In this document: positions 52,426 through 63,269 of the stretch, in pieces
Layout of the letters: every line of letters starts with the position of its first letter
Numbering within the stretch: the first letter of the stretch is position 1
NCBI RefSeq assembly: GCF_009793355.1
Contig: NZ_WTKP01000012.1
Location: 1-64,000, forward strand
Direction: 5' to 3'
Length of the DNA stretch: 64,000 nucleotides
From: Vreelandella zhuhanensis
Lineage (GTDB): Bacteria; Pseudomonadota; Gammaproteobacteria; Pseudomonadales; Halomonadaceae
Translations under genes and position numbers: made by a program
The notes under the pieces: generated by a model
The model's database searches: none
What the model saw: the letters and a program-made list of their open reading frames with translations, nothing else
What the model was told of the DNA's origin: nothing

Positions 52426-52890
52426 TCAGGCCGACTCGGCCGCAAGACTGATACTTTGAATGGGTAGCTGTACCGGTAGCTTGATCGGTGCGGTGTCGGC
52501 CAGATGGGCCAGGGTGACGCTATCCAGCAATGAGCGGATAGCCAACGAGACTCGCTGCCAGTTATCCGATACACCGCAGGTAGCCGCCAGCTCACAGTCG
52601 CCCTCGGCCTGGCTGCATTCGGTCATGGCCACCGGGCCTTCAATGGCGGCGATGATATCAGCCGCCGTGATCTGGGATGCCGGTCGCGCCAGGCAATAGC
52701 CGCCCTGCGCGCCTCGCTGTGAAACCAAAAGGCCCGCGCGCACCAGCATTTTAAGTGTCTTGCTGACAGTCGGCTGTGGCAGCGTCACCGCCTGGGCCAG
52801 TTCAGCCGCCGCATGCGGCTTGTGCGGGTAACGCGCAATCTGGGCCATGACCACTGCCGCATAATCAGTCAACCGCGAAAGCTTGAGCAT
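52426..52890 (-). CDS. Rrf2-family Fe-S cluster-sensing regulator (SufR/IscR-like)
   Basis: 154 residues from the ATG at 52890; the longer frame upstream covers the promoter. The N-terminal winged helix (MLKLSRLTDYAAVVMAQIA...AAELAQAVTLPQPTVSKTLKMLVRAGLLVSQRGAQGGYCLAR) is Rrf2-type. Three cysteines in ECSQAEGDCELAATC (~92-106) fit the cluster-ligand pattern C-X5-7-C-X5-C. It should bind a Fe-S cluster and repress the suf operon when clusters are sufficient. An IscR type-1-like box lies directly in front. Confidence 0.9.
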   Translation of the reverse strand: MLKLSRLTDYAAVVMAQIARYPHKPHAAAELAQAVTLPQPTVSKTLKMLVRAGLLVSQRGAQGGYCLARPASQITAADIIAAIEGPVAMTECSQAEGDCELAATCGVSDNWQRVSLAIRSLLDSVTLAHLADTAPIKLPVQLPIQSISLAAESA

Positions 52891-52952
52891 ATTGGGTACC
52901 CCGGTGTGATTCACCTGAATGGGATTGATTGGGTACCATTTTAGTCCTGTAT
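52891..52952 (-). promoter_or_regulatory. suf operon control region with IscR type-1-like box and repeated half-site
   Basis: On the minus strand, 52952-52928 read ATACAGGACTAAAATGGTACCCAAT. The GACTAAAATGGT core is close to the E. coli IscR type-1 consensus (ATASYYGACTRWWWYAGTCRRSTAT, left half and centre). The right end GGTACCCAAT is repeated exactly at 52900-52891 immediately before the start codon, 37 bases away. Such sites are occupied by cluster-loaded IscR, so negative autoregulation of the operon is likely. Confidence 0.6.
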
Positions 52953-53116
52953 AAAAATGATGTGAAGCCCTTGAGCAAAATGCGCTGCAATTATTGTATT
53001 TTCCTGGCACGTTCGGCGCCATTACCAACAATAACGCCAATCATTCTCATTCATTATGAGCTGCCAGGATGGTCCTTCAAGCCACTTGCAGGGCGTCTAA
53101 GCTTTTTCTCCATACA

Positions 53117-53155
53117 TAAAAAAACGCCCTGCAGCTTTTGGCCGCAGGACGTTTT
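53117..53155 (-). terminator. Intrinsic terminator after the YbhB-like gene
   Basis: On the minus strand CGTCCTGC and GCAGGGCG form an eight-pair stem (one G-T pair) with an 11-base loop, followed by TTTTTTT. It ends the leftward ybhB-like transcript and insulates the suf promoter region (52953-53116), in which I see no other feature. Confidence 0.85.
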
Positions 53156-53242
53156 GTCGGTATCGGCTCTCTCAAGCCTTCTTGACAAACTCGGACTTCA
53201 ATTTCATCGGGCTACCGTTTACGCCCCACCTGACTGGATAAT

Positions 53243-53719
53243 TCAACCCCGCCGATAGGTACCGATCAGGCGGTTCATACCCAGAATATGCGGCTCCAGC
53301 TCCTCCAGCAGTTGAGGCAATGTCAGCCCCTCGGAAAGCTGCGTCATGTCATCCAGCGCCAGCACCCAGAAGTAATAATGGTGAATGCCATGACCCTCCG
53401 GGGGCATGGGGCCACCATAACCCAGTTTGCCAAAATCATTCTTGCCACCCGTTCCTTCCTGAGTGCCTTCTTCCAGCCGAGTGAGATCTCCCTGCAAGTT
53501 GTAAAGCACCCAATGGACAAAGCCGTAACTTCCATTTTGTACCAGCGGTGCATCCGGGTCATGACAAATCAGCGCAAAGCCCTTAGTGCCTTCCGGTGGT
53601 TGCTTCCAGCTCAGCGCCGGTGACACGTCTTCACCATCCCCGGTGTATTTTTCGGGAATTGCTTCGTGACTACCAAATGCATGGCTCTCCAATTGTATAT
53701 CTGACAAGGCGAATGCCAT
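53243..53719 (-). CDS. YbhB/YbcL-family (PEBP-like) protein
   Basis: 158 residues from the ATG at 53719 (AAGGAGG seven bases upstream). The PEBP fold signature is present: SHEAIPEKYTGDGEDVSPALSWKQPPEGTKGFALICHDPDAP (~15-60), FVHWVLYNL (~68) and GYGGPMPPEGHGIHHYYFWVLALD (~98-120) forming the anion-binding pocket. These phosphatidylethanolamine-binding-like proteins are cytoplasmic in bacteria and of uncertain function. Single gene. Confidence 0.92.
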   Translation of the reverse strand: MAFALSDIQLESHAFGSHEAIPEKYTGDGEDVSPALSWKQPPEGTKGFALICHDPDAPLVQNGSYGFVHWVLYNLQGDLTRLEEGTQEGTGGKNDFGKLGYGGPMPPEGHGIHHYYFWVLALDDMTQLSEGLTLPQLLEELEPHILGMNRLIGTYRRG

Positions 53720-53892
53720 TGGAATTACCTCCTTGAGAAATGAGCTGTGTGTTAAAAGAGTCGATGATCGTCCAAGGAGTGTCAACGTTACTGCCAACCC
53801 GAAAGCAATAAAGGCTATGCTGTAATCAAGCTAGTTTGTGTGCGTGGCTTTTCGCTTCACGCCTTTTTGTTAGATATCGAGGAGCCTCGACA

Positions 53893-55023
53893 GTGGCCGA
53901 TATTAACCAAGTCATCGCTTTCTACGATCAACGCATGCTGGACCATGAGCCGAATATCGAAGCCGATTTTCTGAACGAGCGCATGGATCGACGCATCCGA
54001 CTGCTACTTTCCGGTCTTGGCGTGCCCTGGAGGTACCCGGAACACCCCGGACGCTTGACCGCCATTCTCAACCTGCTGAACAGTGAACCGATTCCGGGGT
54101 TATTTTTTGAAGGCGGCCGAGTAGCCACGCATGAACAACTGGCCCGCGTGCATACCACTTCTTATCTGCACGATATCTTTCATTTACGCGGTACCAATAC
54201 ATGGCTTGATGTGGATACCACGGCGGTATCCCCCGGCAGTATCGAGGCCGCCGAAGTCGCGGCCGGCACCGCCATTGCAGCCGTTGAAGCCGTGATACAG
54301 GGGCGTTCGCGCAGCGCATTCGCTCTGACAAGACCGCCGGGACACCATGCTGAACCGGTTCGAGCGCGCGGCTTTTGCCTATTCAATAATGTCGCGGTGG
54401 CCGCAGCACATGCCAAGGAAGCGCTGGATTGCAAGCGCGTCTTGATCGTGGACTGGGATGCTCATCACGGCAACGGCACTCAGCAAATTTTCTGGGCCGA
54501 CCCGGATGTCATGTTCTTCGATATTCATCGCGCAGCTCCCTTCTATCCCGGTTCCGGGCAGCTCGAAGATATCGGCGCCGGCCTGGGTGAAGGCACGACC
54601 ATCAACGTTCCTCTGCCGGCAGGGTCGGGAGACCAGGCGTATCTCAAAGCCTTCCGTGAAATATTGACCCCGGCGGCAGAGGCGTTTCAACCGGATTTGA
54701 TACTGGTATCAGCCGGCTTCGACCCCCATTGGCAAGACTTGGCACTGAACGTTTCCTATGAAGGTTTCGGGGCGCTGACCGGTATCCTGCAACAATTGGC
54801 GCAACGCCATTGCGATGGTCGTCTGGCATTTGTGCTTGAAGGAGGCTACAACCTGGAATCGCTGGCGAAAGGCACAAGAGCCGTGCTTTCGGTACTCGCC
54901 GGCCAAACACCGCCCGAACCCGGCATTTGCGGCGTGGCGGAAGTCGAAACTGCTGCGGCCTTCCATCGCGATGCTTTTATCAGCCCCGACACACCAGCGC
55001 CTCCAGCGAAGCCCGCCCACTGA
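53893..55023 (+). CDS. Histone deacetylase-family protein (HDAC-like amidohydrolase)
   Basis: 376 residues from the GTG at 53893 (GAGGAG eight bases upstream; the longer ATG frame is less likely). HDAC landmarks are complete: HPGRLTAILNLL (~55), RPPGHHAEPVRARGFCLFNNVAVAA with the two catalytic His (~150), IVDWDAHHGNGTQQIF with zinc ligands Asp and His (~185), SAGFDPHWQDL with the third zinc Asp (~275) and LEGGYNLESLA (~315). Bacterial members deacetylate polyamines, acetoin or small amides. The substrate here is open; the gene is convergent with ectD. Confidence 0.9.
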   Translation: MADINQVIAFYDQRMLDHEPNIEADFLNERMDRRIRLLLSGLGVPWRYPEHPGRLTAILNLLNSEPIPGLFFEGGRVATHEQLARVHTTSYLHDIFHLRGTNTWLDVDTTAVSPGSIEAAEVAAGTAIAAVEAVIQGRSRSAFALTRPPGHHAEPVRARGFCLFNNVAVAAAHAKEALDCKRVLIVDWDAHHGNGTQQIFWADPDVMFFDIHRAAPFYPGSGQLEDIGAGLGEGTTINVPLPAGSGDQAYLKAFREILTPAAEAFQPDLILVSAGFDPHWQDLALNVSYEGFGALTGILQQLAQRHCDGRLAFVLEGGYNLESLAKGTRAVLSVLAGQTPPEPGICGVAEVETAAAFHRDAFISPDTPAPPAKPAH

Positions 55024-55091
55024 TGTCTCAAGAGCAATAACATCTGAGCAGCAAGTCGAACATCTGCTGATTTCATGCGAGCCACTCGCGT

Positions 55092-56000
55092 TCAGCGGAA
55101 AGGAGTCAACGACTCGCAGTTGTGGCGACTTCCCAGAAATTCGGGTCTTGGATTATTGCCGCAGAAAGGGCTGAGTAGCTGATTATCGACATGATTGTAA
55201 ACAAAGAACAGATTGCTTCGCGGCCAGCAAGACATGTTGATGTTCGAGCCGTGAAGAGTATTGCACTCGAAAAGCACCAGTGAGCCCGCTTTTCCTTTCG
55301 GGGCTTTTATGCCTTCGTCGACCATCAGTTCACGCAGGCTGGTGTCGTCAGGAACGCCGACGTACTGGCTTTTGAGCGACTCCTTGTAATTATTTTCAGG
55401 CGTGCGCCCTACACAGGGAATGAAACGGTTATGCGAACCCGGCACCAACATCAAGGGGCCATTGAATTCATTGTTATCGGTCAGAATGATTGAGCAACTC
55501 AACGAGCGCATTCGTGGCATACCGTCTTCACTATGCCAAGTTTCAAAATCGGAATGCCAATCGAACCCCTTACCTTTAAAGCCGGGTTTGTAATTGATTC
55601 GTGATTGGTGAATATAGACATCACCGCCCAATAACTGCCAAACCATTTCCAGCAGACGCGGGTCTCGCGTCAAACGACTGAAACGTTCAGACACCTCATG
55701 AATGCCGAAAATAGACCTGATTTCCTGTCGTCCAGGCTCAAGAATGGTTCCCTCGGAAAGCTTGATGTCCTCATCGTCTTCATAGTCACTCAGCTCCTGA
55801 ATGAACGCATCCATTTCTTCCTTGGAAAAAAAACTTTCAAAAAATAGAAAACCGTTTTTTTCGTATTCGACAAGTTGCTCTTCATTCAAAGGGCCCTTAC
55901 TACGTTGCGCTCCTTCGCTGTGAACAACAGGATCAAGACGCTCGAACATGCTTAGCTTACGTTCCAACCGAGTGGGAAAAAGATCTTGAACATTATTCAT
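55092..56000 (-). CDS. ectD: Ectoine hydroxylase
   Basis: 302 residues from the ATG at 56000 (AGGAGA upstream). The EctD signature FDWHSDFETWHSEDGMPRMR supplies iron ligands His149 and Asp151. The second histidine is in NTLHGSNIN (~250), and the oxoglutarate-binding Arg lies in SCWPRSN. Upstream residues MFERLDPVVHSE and EKNGFLFFESFFS match EctD, distinguishing it from general PhyH enzymes. It converts ectoine to 5-hydroxyectoine using oxygen and 2-oxoglutarate, a heat and salt protectant. The ectABC genes are not in this window, so this is a solo ectD. Confidence 0.94.
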   Translation of the reverse strand: MNNVQDLFPTRLERKLSMFERLDPVVHSEGAQRSKGPLNEEQLVEYEKNGFLFFESFFSKEEMDAFIQELSDYEDDEDIKLSEGTILEPGRQEIRSIFGIHEVSERFSRLTRDPRLLEMVWQLLGGDVYIHQSRINYKPGFKGKGFDWHSDFETWHSEDGMPRMRSLSCSIILTDNNEFNGPLMLVPGSHNRFIPCVGRTPENNYKESLKSQYVGVPDDTSLRELMVDEGIKAPKGKAGSLVLFECNTLHGSNINMSCWPRSNLFFVYNHVDNQLLSPFCGNNPRPEFLGSRHNCESLTPFR

Positions 56001-56158
56001 AATCTCTCCTTTATGATAACTCTCATGATGCCAAATCATGTTTGTCAATCACCTCCTGGTAATCTTTAATCAAAGTTAGACCGTCAATCTGTCTTCTGCA
56101 AAGCCACCCTTACTGAGCAGAAAGAAAATGTACTGCGAATAGGATGGGGTTCTCACCT

Positions 56159-56620
56159 ATGAAACGATTACTGATAGTGGCTCATGCGCCCTCCCCCAAC
56201 ACCCTGAAACTGCGCGAGGCCGCCGAGCGTGGTGCAAGCCACCCGGATATCGAAGCAATCGAGGTCATCGTCAAGCCGCCGCTCGAAGCTGGGCCGGACG
56301 ATGTAATGGCCTGCGATGCAATTCTTCTCGGCACCCCCGAAAACCTGGGCTACATGAGCGGTGCACTGAAAGATTTCTTCGACCGAAGCTACTATCCCGT
56401 TCTGGAGGAAAAACAAGGTTTGCCATGCGCGCTCTACATTCGCGCAGGCCGGGATGGCACCGGCACCCAACGGGCGGTGGAAAGTATCGTTACTGGCTTG
56501 CGCTGGAAGTGGGCTCAAGAACCCTTGATCCTGCGCGGTGAATGGCAGGAAAGCTTCGTGGAGGAAGTCGAGGAGTTGGGGCTGTATCTGGCGGCGGGCC
56601 TGGAAAGCGGGATTTTCTAA
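56159..56620 (+). CDS. Flavodoxin-fold NAD(P)H reductase-like protein
   Basis: 153 residues from the ATG at 56159. The fold reads as flavodoxin/WrbA-like: KRLLIVAHAPSPNTLKLREAAERG (first strand and phosphate loop), DAILLGTPENLGYMSGALKDFFDRSYYPV (the GTP-x-N-x-G-x-MSG loop of flavin reductases) and ALYIRAGRDGTGTQRAVESIV. It should bind FMN. The redox partner is not evident. Divergent from ectD; the region between contains both promoters. Confidence 0.8.
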   Translation: MKRLLIVAHAPSPNTLKLREAAERGASHPDIEAIEVIVKPPLEAGPDDVMACDAILLGTPENLGYMSGALKDFFDRSYYPVLEEKQGLPCALYIRAGRDGTGTQRAVESIVTGLRWKWAQEPLILRGEWQESFVEEVEELGLYLAAGLESGIF

Positions 56621-56699
56621 ATAGCCAAAAAACCAGCCTCCCTTTGAGATTAACCCCGGGCAGACTGGTCGATTGACAAGACGTTTATCGTACGCCGGG

Positions 56700-60070
<3,371 letters not shown>

Positions 60071-60262
60071 CCGCGATTCTCCACAAATTCATACTGGCCA
60101 CGCATTCATACGGTCGTTTGATTAAGATAGCTTGGTTGAGTCGAGCGAGAACGTCAAGCCCTGAAAGGCACCTAATTGACAAAACATACGGGATTGGCTC
60201 ACCCCAAGAAACGCTCAGACTGTTAGGATCACTTCTCATCTCAAACAAGGCGTTGGTTAATC

Positions 60263-61405
60263 ATGCTCGTTTCCCCCAGCGTCACCCCGCTTCAGCGTTT
60301 CCAACAGGGTGTCGAATCGTTCGTTCAACACCTTAAGCCATGGCGTTGGTTATGGCCGCCCATGGCCTTTTGTGCAGGTTTAGGCAGTTTTTTTCTGGTG
60401 GATCGCCAGCAATGGCTGGGAGCCATCCTGGCACTAGGACTGCTTCTCACCTGGGTGCTGCTGCTGCTGGAAAGTATGATCAGGCGCTTTCTGGTTCGCC
60501 GGGGTCATTCGAGCCTGCCGCAAGGAATAACCGCCTTCATTAGCCAGATGGTTCATCAGGAAACGTTGTTTTTCACCTTGCCGTTCGTGCTGGTCACCAC
60601 GGTATGGAGCAGCGGCCAAGTAGTGTTCACGCTAATGGTGGCGGGCATGGCGTTACTTTCCATCCTTGATCCACTGTATTTTCGCCTCGCCGGGCGCTTT
60701 CGCAGCCTTTATTTTGTCTTTCATGCCCACTGCGTGTTTCTAGTGGTGCTGGTAACGCTACCGATAATGTTTCAGCTGAGTACCGGGCTGAGCCTGAAAC
60801 TGGCCCTACTTGCCATGGTGACCGTTACCCTCCCCACTTTTCTTCAATTACTCAGAGACCGCTCTACTCTGCAGGGGGTGATACTTTTCTGTTTAACCCT
60901 GCTCTTGGCGGGAGGTGCCTGGATGGGGCGTATCTGGGTGCCACCTACCGGCCTATGGATAACCGCCAGTGCATTGTCGCCCTCCTTTGATATCGAACAG
61001 CGCCAACCACAGGGTAGCATCGTCCTGACGCCGGAAAATCTCAGTGAAAACGGCTTGTATGTATATAGCGCCATCCGTGCGCCACGTGGATTGAGTGAGA
61101 CGATCATTCATGAATGGCGCCATGAAAATGCAGTGATCGACCGTGTGGAGCTGGACATTGCCGGGGGACGAGAACAGGGATATCGCGCCTGGAGCCACAA
61201 GCAAAACTTTCCCGAAGCACCCGAAGGTGAATGGCGAGTCGATATCATGACTGATAGCGGTCAACGTATCGGGTTAGTAAGCTTTACCATTTCGGATGAC
61301 CCTCAAAAAGCCACTGTCGCGGATGGCCAGATTAAGCGAACGGGGTTTAGCAAGCTGAACCTGAAGCATTTTGTTCCTGGCCAATCCTTCTCAGTGGACG
61401 ACTAG
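60263..61405 (+). CDS. DUF5924/DUF2914 membrane protein
   Basis: 380 residues. The N-terminal ~225 residues contain about seven membrane helices (MAFCAGLGSFFLVDRQQWLGAILALGLLLTWVLLLL and following). The C-terminal ~130 form a periplasmic beta domain of DUF2914 type (VYSAIRAPRGLSETIIHEWRHENAVIDRVELDIAGGREQGYRAWSHKQNFPEAPEGEWRVDIMTDSGQRIG). Function unknown; the domain often occurs in envelope-linked proteins. Divergent from fadB. Confidence 0.8.
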   Translation: MLVSPSVTPLQRFQQGVESFVQHLKPWRWLWPPMAFCAGLGSFFLVDRQQWLGAILALGLLLTWVLLLLESMIRRFLVRRGHSSLPQGITAFISQMVHQETLFFTLPFVLVTTVWSSGQVVFTLMVAGMALLSILDPLYFRLAGRFRSLYFVFHAHCVFLVVLVTLPIMFQLSTGLSLKLALLAMVTVTLPTFLQLLRDRSTLQGVILFCLTLLLAGGAWMGRIWVPPTGLWITASALSPSFDIEQRQPQGSIVLTPENLSENGLYVYSAIRAPRGLSETIIHEWRHENAVIDRVELDIAGGREQGYRAWSHKQNFPEAPEGEWRVDIMTDSGQRIGLVSFTISDDPQKATVADGQIKRTGFSKLNLKHFVPGQSFSVDD

Positions 61406-61571
61406 TCAAACCATAAGGGCTTACATGACACTTCCCACATGGCATTTTGCTGCTTTCATTGCGCTCGCTCACGATAAGCCTGGCGTATTTTCGGCACACT
61501 GACAGCTCTTGGAACTCGGCTTATAATGCCGCTGTCATTTTTTACCATTATTATTTGGCGTAACGTGACCT

Positions 61572-62015
61572 ATGGCTTCAAACATCGGCTTCAGACTTGC
61601 CCGTCTTCCTCACCTTTGGCGTTCGATTCTCGATCGTCGCCTGGCACCTCTGGGGTTGACGCAAACCCGCTGGGTAACCCTCTACCATCTTGGGCGCATG
61701 GGTGACGGCCAACCTCAGTGTGAACTGGCGCGTGCCATCGGCGTGGAGGCTCCTTCACTGGTGCGAACGCTGAGCCAACTGGAAGCGCAAGGTTTGGTGC
61801 AGCGACGCAGCTGTGAACATGATCGCCGCACCAAGCGCGTGTATTTAACCGAAGCGGCCACACCATTGCTCGAGCAGATTGACAGCGTAGCCGCAGAGGC
61901 ACGCAAGGAGATGCTGGCGGGACTGGCGGATGAGGATATAGAGCAACTGAACACTTGGCTGGCACGCATTGAAGAAAACGGCATGGCCATTCAAACCCGA
62001 GAATCATCCTCCTGA
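61572..62015 (+). CDS. slyA: MarR/SlyA-family transcriptional regulator
   Basis: 147 residues. MarR fold: FRLARLPHLWRSILDRRLAPLGLTQTRWVTLYHLGRMGDGQPQCELARAIGVEAPSLVRTLSQLEAQGLVQRRSCEHDRRTKRVYLTEAA. The recognition helix and the DRRTKR wing with its conserved Asp and Arg are complete. The sequence is closest to the SlyA branch, which opposes H-NS-type silencing or senses phenolic ligands. It is monocistronic and its targets are not visible. Confidence 0.85.
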   Translation: MASNIGFRLARLPHLWRSILDRRLAPLGLTQTRWVTLYHLGRMGDGQPQCELARAIGVEAPSLVRTLSQLEAQGLVQRRSCEHDRRTKRVYLTEAATPLLEQIDSVAAEARKEMLAGLADEDIEQLNTWLARIEENGMAIQTRESSS

Positions 62016-62041
62016 AAGAAGTGTTTTTACCCGGAATTAAT

Positions 62042-62572
62042 TCAAGTATCTAAAGGTTTGTCGGGGCTGGCGGGGCGGGGTTGGTCACTATGACCTGCCA
62101 GCGCATCCCGCAGCGCTTGAAAGTCGTCAAGATACTTCAGGAAACGCTCGGCCCCTTGCGATTCCCACCACCAAATCGTCAAGGCGGAGCGATTCGACTC
62201 GACGATAACGACATCCTGGGGCAAACGCTCCAGCAAGGCGACGAAATGCCGTTCCGCCTGCTCAGGCAAGGGGCGTAACGGCGCAACACGCCAGCGCCAC
62301 CCGGGTAAATAAACCTCCAATGCTTCGCTGGCATGAGTCTCACGAACCAGTACAAAATCTGGGCCCGGCGCCTGGTCAGGATACTTCCAACAATAGGCAG
62401 GCATCGTGCCTTTGAAGTCATGTAGCGGCGGTTTTTCCATCTTGATGGTAACGCCGTGTTGGCGCAGCGTATTGCGCAAATGCACCAGACGCTTCTGGCG
62501 GGGGCTGGGCTTGAGCCACATCACCGGCGCCGCAACCATCATCAAGATAAAGACGATGATGAACCATTCCAT
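62042..62572 (-). CDS. Membrane-anchored hypothetical protein
   Basis: 176 residues. An N-terminal helix (WFIIVFILMMVAAPVMWLKP) is followed by a soluble domain: RQKRLVHLRNTLRQHGVTIKMEKPPLHDFKGTMPAYCWKYP, LVRETHASEALEVYLPGWRWRVAPLRPLP and a C-terminal helical part with WWWESQGAERFLKYLDDFQALRDAL. The basic start of the soluble domain suggests a cytoplasmic face. I recognise the type from marine gammaproteobacteria but cannot assign a function. Convergent with the slyA-like gene, 26 bases apart. Confidence 0.6.
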   Translation of the reverse strand: MEWFIIVFILMMVAAPVMWLKPSPRQKRLVHLRNTLRQHGVTIKMEKPPLHDFKGTMPAYCWKYPDQAPGPDFVLVRETHASEALEVYLPGWRWRVAPLRPLPEQAERHFVALLERLPQDVVIVESNRSALTIWWWESQGAERFLKYLDDFQALRDALAGHSDQPRPASPDKPLDT

Positions 62573-62744
62573 TTTATTTTCCCTGTTGCCTTAGTAGCGT
62601 TTATCCAACATTTTCTCTGGAATACGATAAAATCTGATGCATGTCGTTGTTACATATCCCCAACACGCCTAAAGTAAAGGAAAACCTGAAGGAAAAGAAA
62701 GCTTTCAGCTACTGTTCTACCTTCGCTCCCCGAGGAGATGTGCC

Positions 62745-63197
62745 ATGAGCTATCACCATATTCTGGTCGCAGTGGATCTGACCAAGGATTCTCATAAAGT
62801 GCTTGAACGTGCCGTTGGCATCGCCGAGCGCAACGAGAACGCCAAGATTTCTATCATGCATACCTTGGAACCACTGGGATTCGCCTATGGCGGCGACATC
62901 CCCATGGACCTTACCAGCATCCAGGATCAACTGGATGACCATGCCAAGAAACGGTTAGCGGAAATCGCCGAGCCCCATATCCCCAGCCAGGACCAGCATG
63001 TCGTCGTGGGTATGCCGGACACCGAAATTCATCGATTCGCCGAGGAGCACGACGTAGACCTTATTGTCGTCGGTTCTCATGGCCGGCATGGCTTTGCTCT
63101 ACTGCTGGGTTCTACCTCCACCGGGGTACTTCATGGCGCTGAGTGCGATGTACTGGCCGTGCGAGTCGGCAAGAAAGGTGAAAAAAGCGAAGAGTAG
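62745..63197 (+). CDS. Universal stress protein (UspA family)
   Basis: 150 residues. UspA fold: HHILVAVDLTKDSHKVLERAVGIAERNENAKISIMHTLEP, then DVDLIVVGSHGRHGFALLLGSTSTGVLHGAECDVLAVRVG. The C-terminal G-x2-H/R-x9-G-S/T-x-x-G pattern typical of ATP-binding members is recognisable as GSHGRHG...GSTSTG. It is likely cytoplasmic and stress- or stationary-phase induced. A CGAGGAG box precedes the start, and a terminator follows. Confidence 0.92.
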   Translation: MSYHHILVAVDLTKDSHKVLERAVGIAERNENAKISIMHTLEPLGFAYGGDIPMDLTSIQDQLDDHAKKRLAEIAEPHIPSQDQHVVVGMPDTEIHRFAEEHDVDLIVVGSHGRHGFALLLGSTSTGVLHGAECDVLAVRVGKKGEKSEE

Positions 63198-63218
63198 CGT
63201 TTCGAATGTTTTCAGACC

Positions 63219-63244
63219 AAAGGCGCCTGATGGCGCCTTTTTGC
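63219..63244. terminator. Intrinsic terminator between usp and uup
   Basis: AAAGGCGCC and GGCGCCTTT form a nine-pair stem with a short loop, followed by TTGC on the plus strand and A-rich sequence on the other side. It can serve both convergent genes. Confidence 0.85.
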
Positions 63245-63269
63245 TTTCAACCTTTACGGTTTCCACACA

